A stretch of DNA of 50,530 nt from Paenibacillus sp. Soil750 (GCF_001428045.1 NZ_LMSD01000034.1:562488-613017); one strand, 5' to 3'; positions 17,412-26,347 are shown, numbered from the stretch's first letter. Made by a program: numbers and translations. The notes: generated by a model not told the origin, from the sequence alone.

Positions 17412-17463
17412 AAAAGCCCATAATGACCCGGTTGCACGCTGCCCGGTATTATGGGCTTTTTTT
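17412..17463 (+). terminator. operon-end intrinsic terminator
   Basis: AAAAGCCCATAAT and ATTATGGGCTTTT arms (13 bp, perfect) with a CCGG-containing loop and a T run, 14 bases after the dehydrogenase stop. Confidence 0.93.
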
Positions 17464-17550
17464 GTAACGTAATTGTACGGAACTGTGACATTCGCCTATC
17501 TCCAGAATAGTTTAATGTAAGACACGGAGAATTCTTCTAGGAGTGAACAT

Positions 17551-17909
17551 ATGACTAAGATCAAAAAGCTTTGGAAACCAGCCAGTATTCCAGTGTTGTT
17601 GGCGATGTAACGCTTAGTAAAAATGTCTATATCGCACCAAATGCTACATTACGTGCAGATGAGGGAACGCCTTTTTATATCGGCGAGAATACGAATATTC
17701 AAGATGGGGTCGTCTTACACGGACTCGCTCACGAATATATCTTGGTCGATAGCAAAAAGTACTCGATCTACCTCGCTAACAGCGTTTCCATCGCTCATGG
17801 AGCCCTCATTCTTATCATCTATTATTTGGCGCAGAGCGGTGTTCCTGTGGCGTTGCTTATGAACGTAATTTTTTATTGAAAAAATGAAGTTATCCTTTAA
17901 GGTCACAAC
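17551..17909 (+). pseudogene. broken gamma-class carbonic anhydrase
   Basis: An ATG after CTAGGAGTG starts a frame that stops after 19 codons. A second frame carries SSVVGDVTLSKNVYIAPNAT, then LRADEGTPFYIGENTNIQDG, VVLHGLAHEY and SVSIAHGALI, the left-handed beta-helix of Cam/gamma-carbonic anhydrases with two of the three zinc histidines. The expected third one (HGP) is lost in a second frame change near 17805. A remnant (FGAERCSCGVAYER) is readable in the third frame before the homology ends. Two frameshifts and loss of the C-terminal third make it non-functional. Confidence 0.78.
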
Positions 17910-18031
17910 CAAATTAATCATTTAACTGGCTGCCATTCTTCAGTGGTAAAATAGGCAAGAAATGGATACCCTATTGATAAACACAGCGTTTTTGGATTTT
18001 TGAAGTTCTTTATGCTTCCACTGAGAGAGTG

Positions 18032-18040
18032 TGCTAAAAT
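18032..18040 (+). promoter_or_regulatory. extended -10 promoter candidate
   Basis: TGCTAAAAT, a TGn extended -10 box, 77 bases before the 53-residue gene. No good -35 is visible. Confidence 0.4.
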
Positions 18041-18041
18041 A

Positions 18042-18073
18042 TGGATAGAGCAACTTCATGCTCTGCGTATCCA
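18042..18073 (+). promoter_or_regulatory. leader hairpin before the small gene
   Basis: TGGATA-GAGC pairs with GCTC-(4-base bulge)-TATCCA around an eight-base loop. No T run follows, so it is not a terminator. Confidence 0.35.
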
Positions 18074-18116
18074 AGCACACAGCGTTTTCCAAAATATTTA
18101 TTCGGGAGGTACTAAT

Positions 18117-18278
18117 ATGGATGATTATTTTTTGGTTAAAGATGGTCGAATTGTACGCTGGGACGGGCTAACACTAGGAGGAACGAAGATCCGAGCGGAT
18201 GAGCTAGTAGAGTCCTTTGGACGTAAAGCTCTCGAGGAAATCGAACGCTTTGGATTTTACTCCATTAAGAAACCGTAA
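18117..18278 (+). CDS. small hypothetical protein, 53 residues
   Basis: The ATG follows GGGAGG (18104-18109). Product charged and soluble; it contains GRIVRWDGLTLGGTKIRADE and a C-terminal amphipathic helix. There is no transmembrane or signal segment and no family I recognise. It has its own ribosome site, an upstream promoter-like element and its own terminator, which supports a real gene. The longer frame from 18000 has no ribosome site. Confidence 0.65.
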   Translation: MDDYFLVKDGRIVRWDGLTLGGTKIRADELVESFGRKALEEIERFGFYSIKKP

Positions 18279-18309
18279 CAAATTACCGAAATAACAATAT
18301 CTCAAACAT

Positions 18310-18334
18310 AGCCGCGTACAACGCGGCTTTTTAT
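18310..18334 (+). terminator. intrinsic terminator
   Basis: AGCCGCG and CGCGGCT arms with a five-base loop and TTTTT, 31 bases after the small gene. Confidence 0.88.
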
Positions 18335-18401
18335 TATGACACAAGGTGACATATTCGAGGTCTATACTAGGTGGTAGTTCAACGAAAGGAGCAACAAACT
18401 C

Positions 18402-18956
18402 TTGAAACGGAAAATAGTTTTAGATTTAGCAGTTACATTAGATGGTTTTATTGAAGGGAAAAATGGTGAAGTAGATTGGTGTATAATGGATCCTGAAATG
18501 GGATTTATTGATTTTTTAAACGAAATTGATACCATCTTGTATGGCAGAAAAAGCTATGATTTATGGGGACAATATACGCCAGAAGTGGAACATGCGGATA
18601 CCGAACAAGAAATGTGGAGCTTAGTTCATAGTAAAGAAAAATATGTCTTTTCCAGGACACCAAAAAGTACAGATCATAAAGCAATCTACATCACTGATAA
18701 TATTTTTAAAGAAGTAGCTAGATTAAAAAATATGCCTGGTAAAGACATTTGGCTTTATGGTGGAGCAAGTCTAATTACAACTTTTATCAATTTAGGACTT
18801 GTTGATGAGTTTAGATTGTCTGTTCATCCCGTTATTTTGGGAGAAGGAAAGCCGTTATTCATTGATATTAAACAGAGGTTAAATTTGAAAATAGTGAGTA
18901 CAAGAACGTTCTCCTCCGGCGTTGTGCAACTCATTTATCATTTGAGTGGGAAATAA
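18402..18956 (+). CDS. dihydrofolate reductase/RibD C-terminal family protein
   Basis: 184 residues. The opening KRKIVLDLAVTLDGFIEGKNG and later DTILYGRKSYDLWG, KDIWLYGGASLITTFI and VDEFRLSVHPVILGEGKPLF are typical of the YwjB/YyaP-like branch of the RibD C-terminal family, NADPH-dependent reductases of mostly unknown substrate. The TTG start at 18402 follows AAAGGAG. Base composition is clearly more AT-rich than the sulfatase operon. It is followed at 84 bases by the DUF1361 gene, possibly co-transcribed. Confidence 0.85.
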   Translation: MKRKIVLDLAVTLDGFIEGKNGEVDWCIMDPEMGFIDFLNEIDTILYGRKSYDLWGQYTPEVEHADTEQEMWSLVHSKEKYVFSRTPKSTDHKAIYITDNIFKEVARLKNMPGKDIWLYGGASLITTFINLGLVDEFRLSVHPVILGEGKPLFIDIKQRLNLKIVSTRTFSSGVVQLIYHLSGK

Positions 18957-19039
18957 TTGATAAAGTAGACTCTCAGCCATCCTTGTATCAAGTTGTTGGG
19001 TTCAATGAAGTGTTGAGGAAGTACAAAGATAGGAGACTA

Positions 19040-19756
19040 ATGTTGGAAAAACTAAAATCTCTAAATTACCCAGGAAAGATTTATCTTATTATTTTCCTGT
19101 GTGTTGCTACTTTGATTAGTTTAATCAGTGTCTATAACATTCAATCTCCATCAGGAAATAGACCTTATTTATTTATCTTTTGGGATACATTTCTTGCATG
19201 GGTACCTGTAGGAATTGCCGTAATTTTAGATCTACTATTTAGTTATACCCGTAAGAAAATGCGTGCATTAATTTTGATGTTGATCGGTGCCTCATGGTTT
19301 TTCTTCTTTCCCAATGCTCCATACCTTGTGACGGATTTACTTCATGTATTCGCGCGCTACAGCTTTGACCCTGCCAAGCGATTTTGGGCAGATATTGTGT
19401 TCTGGCAGCATTTATTTACTATATTCACAATTGCTATGCTAGGGCTTTTACTCGGATCAATTTCGCTTTTTTCCGTGCAGAATTTGGTGAGAATATCATT
19501 TGGAGTTATTGCTAGCTGGATTTTTGTGATTTTCGTTCTTCTTTTAAGTAGTTTCGGAATCTACATTGGCCGATTTGTTCGATGGAATAGTTGGGATGTT
19601 ATTATGCGACCAGGTTATATTCTGAAAGAATTATTTATCATGTTAACGGATACAAGTAAGCTATCTCATATTTTCACTTTTTGTAAGTTCATGTTTATGG
19701 TCTTAATCATTAGTTACGTACTGTTCTATGTCATAACTAGAGTTAGGAAATTATAG
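19040..19756 (+). CDS. DUF1361 integral membrane protein
   Basis: 238 residues, about seven hydrophobic helices. The conserved family stretch WFFFFPNAPYLVTDLLH followed by W-x-D and WQHLFTIF is clear. Function unknown; membrane-embedded. The ATG at 19040 sits close to AGGAG (spacing 4), and the adjacent TTG at 19043 is an alternative start. The longer frame back to 18983 lacks a ribosome site. AT-rich like its upstream neighbour. Confidence 0.82.
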   Translation: MLEKLKSLNYPGKIYLIIFLCVATLISLISVYNIQSPSGNRPYLFIFWDTFLAWVPVGIAVILDLLFSYTRKKMRALILMLIGASWFFFFPNAPYLVTDLLHVFARYSFDPAKRFWADIVFWQHLFTIFTIAMLGLLLGSISLFSVQNLVRISFGVIASWIFVIFVLLLSSFGIYIGRFVRWNSWDVIMRPGYILKELFIMLTDTSKLSHIFTFCKFMFMVLIISYVLFYVITRVRKL

Positions 19757-19833
19757 TTTAACTAACTGTTTTTTACGATATAATATAACCCAGATACATA
19801 CCAATTAAGAACGACCCGGAGGTTCAACGTTTC

Positions 19834-21228
19834 ATGATGGGTAAACCTAGACGATCCACTTTTCGAACGCGATTGGAGGAGATGATCGACTCTCTGCGTC
19901 ATAACATCGTAACCGGAAAATTACAGCCTGGTGAGTATTTGCCATCCGAATTAATGCTTGCGGAGCAGTATAGCCTGAGTAAAAATTCGATACGCAAAGG
20001 TTTGAATCAATTACTCGCACAAGAAATGATTGAAAAAGTGCCACGAGTAGGCACACGCGTAGTAGGAGCAGGGTTATGCGAGAAGCAGACGTTGAAGTTC
20101 GGGTATTACCCGACCCTTACGATGGAAGCCAATCTTTTACAGCTAGTCGATACATTTAAAAAACAGAATCCGCATATCGAACTTCAGATGATTCCACTGT
20201 CGAGCTCGTTTTTTTCACAGAATATGCAAGAGGTAATGGAGAGAGATGCACTGGATGTGCTTACGCTAAACTTGCAAAACTACGAGGCGTTTACGGATGC
20301 GGGAGCTGTAGAGGATATATTGGAATCGCTTCAACCGAGAGAAGGTGTTTATAGTTTTCTACTAAGGCCTTTCTCAAACGCTGGTCATCTGTACGTGCAG
20401 CCATTCACGTTTTCACCAATTATCTTGTGTTATAACAAAGATCATTTCAGGGAAGCTAATTTGCCTGAGCCGGACAGCAGTTGGAGTTGGGAAGATGTAC
20501 AACGCACTGCGCGTGTCTTGACCCATAAACATGAAAGGTTCGGACTTTTTTTTCATTTACAATCGATTAATCGTTGGCCGCTCTTCCTACTGCAAAATAA
20601 GGTCGTTTTTGAACGAGATGAACAGGGTAAGCTTATACTCGACAATGAACCTTTTCGGGAGTCGATGCGCTTAAGCCTACAATTGTTTAAGGGATTGAAT
20701 CCGGAAAGCTCCTACTTGTCCGAACAGGATTCCGATTGCGAAATGTACTTTATGCAGCAAAAAGCTTCCATGATTGTCACGAGCTATTATAGCCTAAATC
20801 ATTTGCGTAAAGCAGGGTTTGATTATGATATCGCACCGCTTCCTTATTCCGAAGAAGCAAGAACGCAATTAGTCATGATCGGACTCGCTCTCAATAAGAA
20901 CAGCAACCATAAACAAGCGGCACAAGCGCTAATTGATTTTCTTTTATCAGATGAAACTCAGCTTCAAATACGCAGACATACACTTAGCCTTCCGAGTGTT
21001 AAAGCATTCGCGGAATGGAGTGGGCAGGAGGAGATGTCCCGCCCCAGTAGATTTATGATGTATCGCGACATCATTCCGACATTCCGCCTCTACTCAGATA
21101 TGAACGTCACTTTCCGTGAGTTGGAAACGATGAGGCGCATATTCAAGCTGTATTGGGCAAAGCTTGATGATTTTGAAACAGTCTTCCATAGGTTGAAAGA
21201 AGCATTGCAACAAGATGAATTAGGGTGA
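19834..21228 (+). CDS. GntR-type regulator fused to a periplasmic-binding-protein domain
   Basis: 464 residues, no signal peptide. Residues about 8-80 form a GntR winged helix (RLEEMIDSLRHNIVTGKLQP, PSELMLAEQYSLSKNSIRKG, VPRVGTRVV). Residues about 90-450 look like a family 1 extracellular solute-binding protein (LLQLVDTFKKQNPHIELQMI, ILCYNKDHFREANLPEPDSS, WSWEDVQRTARVL, YDIAPLPY). The fold usually found outside the cell is therefore used as an intracellular ligand sensor. The ATG follows GGAGG (19818-19822). A TATAAT lies near 19779. It sits beside, and converges on, the giant propeller gene, a likely target along with its divergent paralogue. Confidence 0.88.
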   Translation: MMGKPRRSTFRTRLEEMIDSLRHNIVTGKLQPGEYLPSELMLAEQYSLSKNSIRKGLNQLLAQEMIEKVPRVGTRVVGAGLCEKQTLKFGYYPTLTMEANLLQLVDTFKKQNPHIELQMIPLSSSFFSQNMQEVMERDALDVLTLNLQNYEAFTDAGAVEDILESLQPREGVYSFLLRPFSNAGHLYVQPFTFSPIILCYNKDHFREANLPEPDSSWSWEDVQRTARVLTHKHERFGLFFHLQSINRWPLFLLQNKVVFERDEQGKLILDNEPFRESMRLSLQLFKGLNPESSYLSEQDSDCEMYFMQQKASMIVTSYYSLNHLRKAGFDYDIAPLPYSEEARTQLVMIGLALNKNSNHKQAAQALIDFLLSDETQLQIRRHTLSLPSVKAFAEWSGQEEMSRPSRFMMYRDIIPTFRLYSDMNVTFRELETMRRIFKLYWAKLDDFETVFHRLKEALQQDELG

Positions 21229-21235
21229 AAAAATG

Positions 21236-21276
21236 GAAAAGGGGTAGGGGACCATGAGATCCTCTACCCCTTTTGA
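21236..21276. terminator. bidirectional intrinsic terminator
   Basis: AAAAGGGGTAGGGGA and TCCTCTACCCCTTTT arms with A and T runs on either side, between two convergent genes. Confidence 0.9.
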
Positions 21277-21278
21277 TA

Positions 21279-24200
21279 TTAAAATTGAAAAACGACTGTT
21301 GGGTCTGTGACTGTATTAGCGATAATTTCTTTCCTTGTTCCTCCGGTAATGGCACTTAGGGTATACGTACCAGCTAATAATTCCTTACTTGCTTCGCCGA
21401 TGGTTGTTGCTCCGAAAGTACGCCAGCTTCCTCCGTAATAGGAAAGGGTACCGTCCAACGGATTACCTTGTTCATCTTTTAACTGTGCGGTAACACGTAC
21501 AGTTTGGAAGGCAACGGTGGGATCCGACCCCACATGCTGCACCTTCTGGTTCAAGGTACCTTCATAATTCATCGAGAAGGTATACGTATTCGCCAGCAGT
21601 TCTTTGCCGGCTTCGCCTGCGCTATTCGTTACGCCTAAGGACTTCCAACTACCGGCGTAATAACTAATACTTCCACCGCTTAGCGGGCTCCCAAGGCTAT
21701 TTTTGAGGGTAACCTTGACCTGAGCAGTTTGGAATACAAGCAGGGGATTCATACCAATATTTTGAACTTTCTCATTGATCGCTCCATCATAGTTAATAGC
21801 AAATGTGTAGGATCCGGCTAACAATTCTTTGTGGACTGTACCAGCGCTAATTGAACCGAATGAACGCCAACCTCCGCCATAATAGGACACGGTTCCTTCT
21901 CCGTGTGGAAGACCTTGACTGTTCGTAAACTGAACATTGACGTTAACAGTCTGAAACGTAATGATGGGGCTTGTGCCTGTGTTTTGCGCCAACTCATTGC
22001 GCGTGCCTTCGTAAATAATGGCAAAGGTATAGTTTTTGTTCGGTAAGGGTTTGCTAACGGAACCAGATGTGTCAGTGACGCCAAACTCTTTCCAACCTCC
22101 ATCATAATAACTAACGACACCACCGCTAAGCGGTTGTCCTGTGCTGTCCTTCAATGCAACCGTAACGGCGGTCGCCGGAGGGGTTTCATTTCCCGACAAG
22201 GCGCGCGTTACTAGGACAGTATACACTTTCGTCGATCCGTCTCTGGCTGTAACGATGAGTTTGATCGTATTGACTCCAGTGCTCAAAGGGAGCGGAGAAC
22301 TTGCCAATCCACTTGTTAAGTCGATTGGCCCCAGCACTTGTGAGTTGCTGCTGTTATACACACTCGCGGTTACCGTAGCGTACGCTGTGTCATAAACGGA
22401 GGCTGTCACTGTTAATGCCGATACGCTTGCTGCCACGCTTTGTGTGTAACTAGTCGTTTCCGGTGAAAAAGGTGCACTAAGTAGGCCGCTGCTTAAGCTA
22501 ATGGCACTCAAATCTGCCGATGCCGGGCTGGGCTGAACCGTAAGGCTGATCGTATTGGATCGTTTGGTTCTTCCGTTCAATGTAATGTCCGCATAAATAG
22601 TTGCTGTTCCTGCTTTAAGCGCCTTCACTTGTCCGTCCACAACGGTTAATACGGTTGGGTCGCTAATCGTGTAACTGATGCTGCTTCCAGCTAAAATCGC
22701 TGGCAACCCATTCTCCAGAAGACCAGACGCGAGGATAGGTTCACTAGTTCCTTCCTGCAGCGAAATATCGTTCATCGAAATAGATGTTTGAGCAAGACGG
22801 ACTGGCAACCTGTATAAGTTTGTCAAATATGTGTAGTAGATGCTGCCATCCATACCCACATCCATGAGGTTCGTTGTATTATCAACAAGTGTGCGATAGT
22901 TCAGTGTGACAGGGTCGAAAGCAGTGACATAACGAGCGATAGTCGTGTACAGCAAACCGTCTTGGCCCCAACGTAAATAGAAAGACCGCCACGTACTGCC
23001 GCCACTTGCACCAGGGAACATCAGTTTGCTTTTTACAATTTCAAGGTTACTCGGGTTTAATGCGTAAAGTGCGTATATGGATGAGCCTTCCACATCAGTT
23101 CCCCAAGCAATTCCCCATAACAGACCGTCAGGACCGAAGGACAAACCGCCAAGTAAACGAGGAGAAGATAAACCTGGTATGACGGGTTCAAACTCGCCAA
23201 GCTTGGTGTTCGTGGCGACATCCCACTTAAATAATTTGGCATGTACTGTATGTTCCGGTTCTGTTGCTGTTGCAGGTACTTTGGCAGGTATTGAGCCGAG
23301 ACCACCTTCAATGGACGTTCCGCCAAAGAGGATGCCATTCTTATAGGCTAACGAGCTTATGGTTTGATCGGCTACCACATTGCGGGTGGATTGCCACAAG
23401 CCTGTTGTCTCATTGTAAATCGTTAGACTGCCGCCTAAGTTGCCATAACCAGGCACGGTTCCGATAAACAGCCGATTGTCGCCGGAGGCGAAGGCATATG
23501 GCCGATCTTGAACGTTCGGAATCGTATAAACGAGTTTGGGATTCGACGTAGGCGTGTTTCCGTATTGATAAGGTTGGCTGGAATCATACGCATAAATTCT
23601 TGCTCCACCGTAAGCGCCAAAATAGGTTTTGCCATTCAGGAAGCCGATTTCTTCCACTTGATGTGGTGAATTCGGGGAAGAAACTTGCAAGTCGTAGGTT
23701 TGCGTTTCTTGATTAAACACACTCATGCCGTCTATGAAGCCACCAAGATAAAGCTTCTTGTCAGGACCTGCCGCCATACTTTGAATATTGACACCTTCCC
23801 TGGCTAAGGGAACTTGGATCAATTGAACTGAATTGTCATTGGGGTTATAAAGCGAATACTTGCCGTCATCGTAAAGGATCGCTAATGCCTGACCGCCACT
23901 TGGAAGGGGCACCCAGCCAATCGCTTTTGTTCCGTTCTCGGGCAGCGTGTTTGGCAGTGTCACTTGCTGAACGGTGTTTGTTGATACTTGATAGGACCAT
24001 AGATTATTTGAAACTTTGTTACGGTAATATAGCAGATTCGCGTTAAAAGGGGAAGGAGGCGAAATTTTGCCGTCAAACGCTTGAAGCGAGTCGAAAGGCA
24101 CGCTTTTTATGACGCCTAGTGTTTGCTCGTTAACAACAACTAATGAAGTACCGTGTGTGACATAAAGCAGGCCGTTATAAGGGGTTATGTTATGAACAAA

Positions 24201-25853
24201 ATCATCCATGCCTGTGAACGGCATCGTGATTTCTGTTTTGATGCCTGTGCTTCGATCCATTCGGATCAAATGTTTCTTGGAGCCGATACCGACATATAAG
24301 TATTGGTCCGTCACGCCAGCACCCCGGGCATACTGCTCTGTGTCATGCATGCGGCCAAGATCGGTAAATGCCTGCGTATGCGTATCGTATGTGAACACTT
24401 TAGCATTAGGGCTGGTTGAGCCATAGATGATGCCGTCAGAGCTAGCATCCAGATCCCATACAAAATTGTCAACAGGGTTGCTGCCGATTAATGTGATGTC
24501 CCGATGCCCCGGCCTCGGATCAAATTTCCAGAAGTTGCGGTTGGCTGTTGCAGCAAAGTAGACATTGTTGTCGGCTCCGACCGTCACAGCCCACGTTTCC
24601 GTAGTCCCAGGGACTGAGATTTGGGAGTTGATAACACCGGACACAGCATCAATGGCATAAAACGTCCCCGGATTGCCATTGGTAACGAAATATAACTCCC
24701 CGTTCCCGATGGCGCCTCCAAGTGTCGTGGTCGTCAGCGTCGCTTTGCCCAAATTGATGGCGTTCTCGAAAGCAAAAGGCATCACTAAGGCCTCGTTTTT
24801 ATAAGTAAACGAAATATCGTCAAAATACACGTTGCTTAATGTGCCTACCCCTGAATACAGTAATACCTTTGCTTTGACTGCCGAGTCAGGTGCAATGCCC
24901 TCTAATTTGAGCACATCGCTCCAGGTATTTAGCGGTGTACTAAAGGAACGGGATGTCGTGCCGACTTCTTTGTCCGCTCCATCGTAAAATTTAATGTATA
25001 GGTTGACGGCTCCTCCAGACACTAAGTGTACGCTCGCTTTGGCTTCATATCTGCCATTCGGGTGAACACCAATGGCTTGAGTACTAAGTCCAATGGCTTT
25101 ATCCGTGTACGTATCTAGCAGCTGAAGACTGGATAAGCCGCTTTTTTTCTGAGTGCTAGTGACGGACACAGCGCTGGGAGGCGTTCCTGGATATAACTCC
25201 CAACCAGGTATATTAGCCCCTGAAGCCGCTTCTTCAAAGCCAGGGTTATTGACACTGACTTCATTCGGATCGATGCGATAAAATAGTGCTTCATCTACAT
25301 AAGCTGTCATAAGGACGCTGGAAGATGCGTATGGAAAAATGGTTGCAAATGCGGCTCCATCAGGCGCAGTGCCAGATACACGAACGTCGAGCCAAGTGTT
25401 TAAAGCAGGATTGGTAAGGTTATACGTGGCCTGTTTGTTCATAAACTGACCTGCGGCATTATACCAGCGTATCCATAAAGCAGGAGAACCACCGCTATAG
25501 TTTTCCAGATACAGCTTAATTTTGGCTTCATAGGATTGCCCAGCCGTTACTGCCAGCTTCGCGCTTTCTGCGCCGAGTCCACCTGTACCGGGTTTGCTCA
25601 TCTTCAGACTTCTTGTACCCGTAAACACAGTCGTCTCCGATAAGGAAAGACTTGAGGCTAGACCGAAAGCGCTCCAACTGGGAATTTTACCTGCGATCAA
25701 ATTTTGCTCGAATCCGCTGTTTGGCACTGGAATCATCTCTATCGGACTCGCTGCGCGTGTTTGAGAAGGAAGAAGAAATGCTAAGAAGAGTATAGCGATG
25801 AGTCCAAACACTCCATGCTGCCTTCTGAATGTTTTGCCTTTGTACGTATCCAT
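21279..25853 (-). CDS. giant secreted beta-propeller protein with C-terminal tandem repeats
   Basis: About 1524 residues. Sec signal (GLIAILFLAFLLPSQTRAA). Residues about 35-355: two carbohydrate-binding-like jelly rolls (NSGFEQNLIAGKIPSWS; NPGFEEAASGANIPGWELYP). About 365-1080: a long propeller with repeated NNVYFAAT-, KLYLGG- and RLFIGT-type strands. Then a Big_2-like Ig domain (VLTVVDGQVKALKAGTATIY), a cadherin-like beta-sandwich (LSSGLLSAPFSPETTSYTQS) and four tandem repeats. No catalytic motif is recognisable; glycan binding or lyase activity are both possible. I prefer the ATG at 25853, 8 bases after AAGG. Divergent paralogue at 26365. Confidence 0.85.
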   Translation of the reverse strand: MDTYKGKTFRRQHGVFGLIAILFLAFLLPSQTRAASPIEMIPVPNSGFEQNLIAGKIPSWSAFGLASSLSLSETTVFTGTRSLKMSKPGTGGLGAESAKLAVTAGQSYEAKIKLYLENYSGGSPALWIRWYNAAGQFMNKQATYNLTNPALNTWLDVRVSGTAPDGAAFATIFPYASSSVLMTAYVDEALFYRIDPNEVSVNNPGFEEAASGANIPGWELYPGTPPSAVSVTSTQKKSGLSSLQLLDTYTDKAIGLSTQAIGVHPNGRYEAKASVHLVSGGAVNLYIKFYDGADKEVGTTSRSFSTPLNTWSDVLKLEGIAPDSAVKAKVLLYSGVGTLSNVYFDDISFTYKNEALVMPFAFENAINLGKATLTTTTLGGAIGNGELYFVTNGNPGTFYAIDAVSGVINSQISVPGTTETWAVTVGADNNVYFAATANRNFWKFDPRPGHRDITLIGSNPVDNFVWDLDASSDGIIYGSTSPNAKVFTYDTHTQAFTDLGRMHDTEQYARGAGVTDQYLYVGIGSKKHLIRMDRSTGIKTEITMPFTGMDDFVHNITPYNGLLYVTHGTSLVVVNEQTLGVIKSVPFDSLQAFDGKISPPSPFNANLLYYRNKVSNNLWSYQVSTNTVQQVTLPNTLPENGTKAIGWVPLPSGGQALAILYDDGKYSLYNPNDNSVQLIQVPLAREGVNIQSMAAGPDKKLYLGGFIDGMSVFNQETQTYDLQVSSPNSPHQVEEIGFLNGKTYFGAYGGARIYAYDSSQPYQYGNTPTSNPKLVYTIPNVQDRPYAFASGDNRLFIGTVPGYGNLGGSLTIYNETTGLWQSTRNVVADQTISSLAYKNGILFGGTSIEGGLGSIPAKVPATATEPEHTVHAKLFKWDVATNTKLGEFEPVIPGLSSPRLLGGLSFGPDGLLWGIAWGTDVEGSSIYALYALNPSNLEIVKSKLMFPGASGGSTWRSFYLRWGQDGLLYTTIARYVTAFDPVTLNYRTLVDNTTNLMDVGMDGSIYYTYLTNLYRLPVRLAQTSISMNDISLQEGTSEPILASGLLENGLPAILAGSSISYTISDPTVLTVVDGQVKALKAGTATIYADITLNGRTKRSNTISLTVQPSPASADLSAISLSSGLLSAPFSPETTSYTQSVAASVSALTVTASVYDTAYATVTASVYNSSNSQVLGPIDLTSGLASSPLPLSTGVNTIKLIVTARDGSTKVYTVLVTRALSGNETPPATAVTVALKDSTGQPLSGGVVSYYDGGWKEFGVTDTSGSVSKPLPNKNYTFAIIYEGTRNELAQNTGTSPIITFQTVNVNVQFTNSQGLPHGEGTVSYYGGGWRSFGSISAGTVHKELLAGSYTFAINYDGAINEKVQNIGMNPLLVFQTAQVKVTLKNSLGSPLSGGSISYYAGSWKSLGVTNSAGEAGKELLANTYTFSMNYEGTLNQKVQHVGSDPTVAFQTVRVTAQLKDEQGNPLDGTLSYYGGSWRTFGATTIGEASKELLAGTYTLSAITGGTRKEIIANTVTDPTVVFQF
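21282..22163 (-). repeat. four tandem repeats of about 73 codons at the C-terminus
   Basis: Each unit has the pattern (V/A)xVxxxxSxGxPLxGGxxSYYxGxWxxFG, then a K-x-L short turn, YTF, a negatively charged or amide-rich segment, and ends VVFQT/F. Units begin near 22163, 21944, 21722 and 21497 (minus-strand order). The fold is probably an Ig-like/prealbumin-like surface module. Confidence 0.8.
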
Positions 25854-25927
25854 CAACATCACCTTCTTTCAATTTTCTGCCCATAGACAGGTTGATGTCA
25901 GTCTCGCTGATGCACTATGTTTTCTTT

Positions 25928-25941
25928 TGTGACCGCTTACA
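25928..25941 (-). promoter_or_regulatory. cre site (CcpA operator)
   Basis: The minus strand reads TGTAAGCGGTCACA, a full match to TGWAANCGNTNWCA. It lies about 75 bases before the start of the giant propeller gene, in the divergent intergenic region. Confidence 0.6.
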
Positions 25942-25977
25942 TTGTGGGCATTTAAAAGATCAGTACGAGCGGATCAA

Positions 25978-25986
25978 CTCCTTTCC
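25978..25986 (-). promoter_or_regulatory. unused Shine-Dalgarno sequence in the leader
   Basis: GGAAAGGAG on the minus strand, about 125 bases before the start codon, with no ORF of use behind it. It resembles the stand-alone elements seen before the other two secreted-protein genes. Confidence 0.35.
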
Positions 25987-26227
25987 ATTCCTAAACGCAA
26001 TGATTTATTGGTATATATCTGGTTCACAATGTAAATGTTATGCGAACCTAATTCGGCTGTCAACACGAAAAAAATAACGTCATAAATAGGAAATAAGTAC
26101 CAATAATTAAGTGAAATTTCTTGAAAAGAGACACTATTTCTTGAATGCGTATGCTAGTAATGGCATTGTGCAGCATCTATAATGAATCCAAGTGTATGTT
26201 GAAAACCCACACCTATATGCATTCATA

Positions 26228-26276
26228 AATCGTCCTTACTGGTCATGACTTTCAAATCAGTAGGACGATTCTTTGT
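26228..26276 (+). promoter_or_regulatory. attenuator-like hairpin upstream of the second propeller gene
   Basis: AATCGTCCTTACTG and CAGTAGGACGATT arms (13 pairs, one bulged base) followed by a short, interrupted T stretch (CTTTGT). There is no plus-strand gene upstream for it to end. Confidence 0.55.
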
Positions 26277-26302
26277 ATTCTCGGGGAAAGGAGGTGAGTT
26301 TG

Positions 26303-26347
26303 ATGAAATCCCGATTGAGTCTCACGAAGAACCGCAACGAAACTTGA
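26303..26347 (+). CDS. 14-residue leader peptide candidate
   Basis: A perfect AAAGGAGGTGA ribosome site lies before the ATG, which opens MKSRLSLTKNRNET and stops 17 bases before the next gene's ATG at 26365. The distance suits translational coupling. The peptide is basic and polar, with no known homologue that I recognise. Confidence 0.4.
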   Translation: MKSRLSLTKNRNET

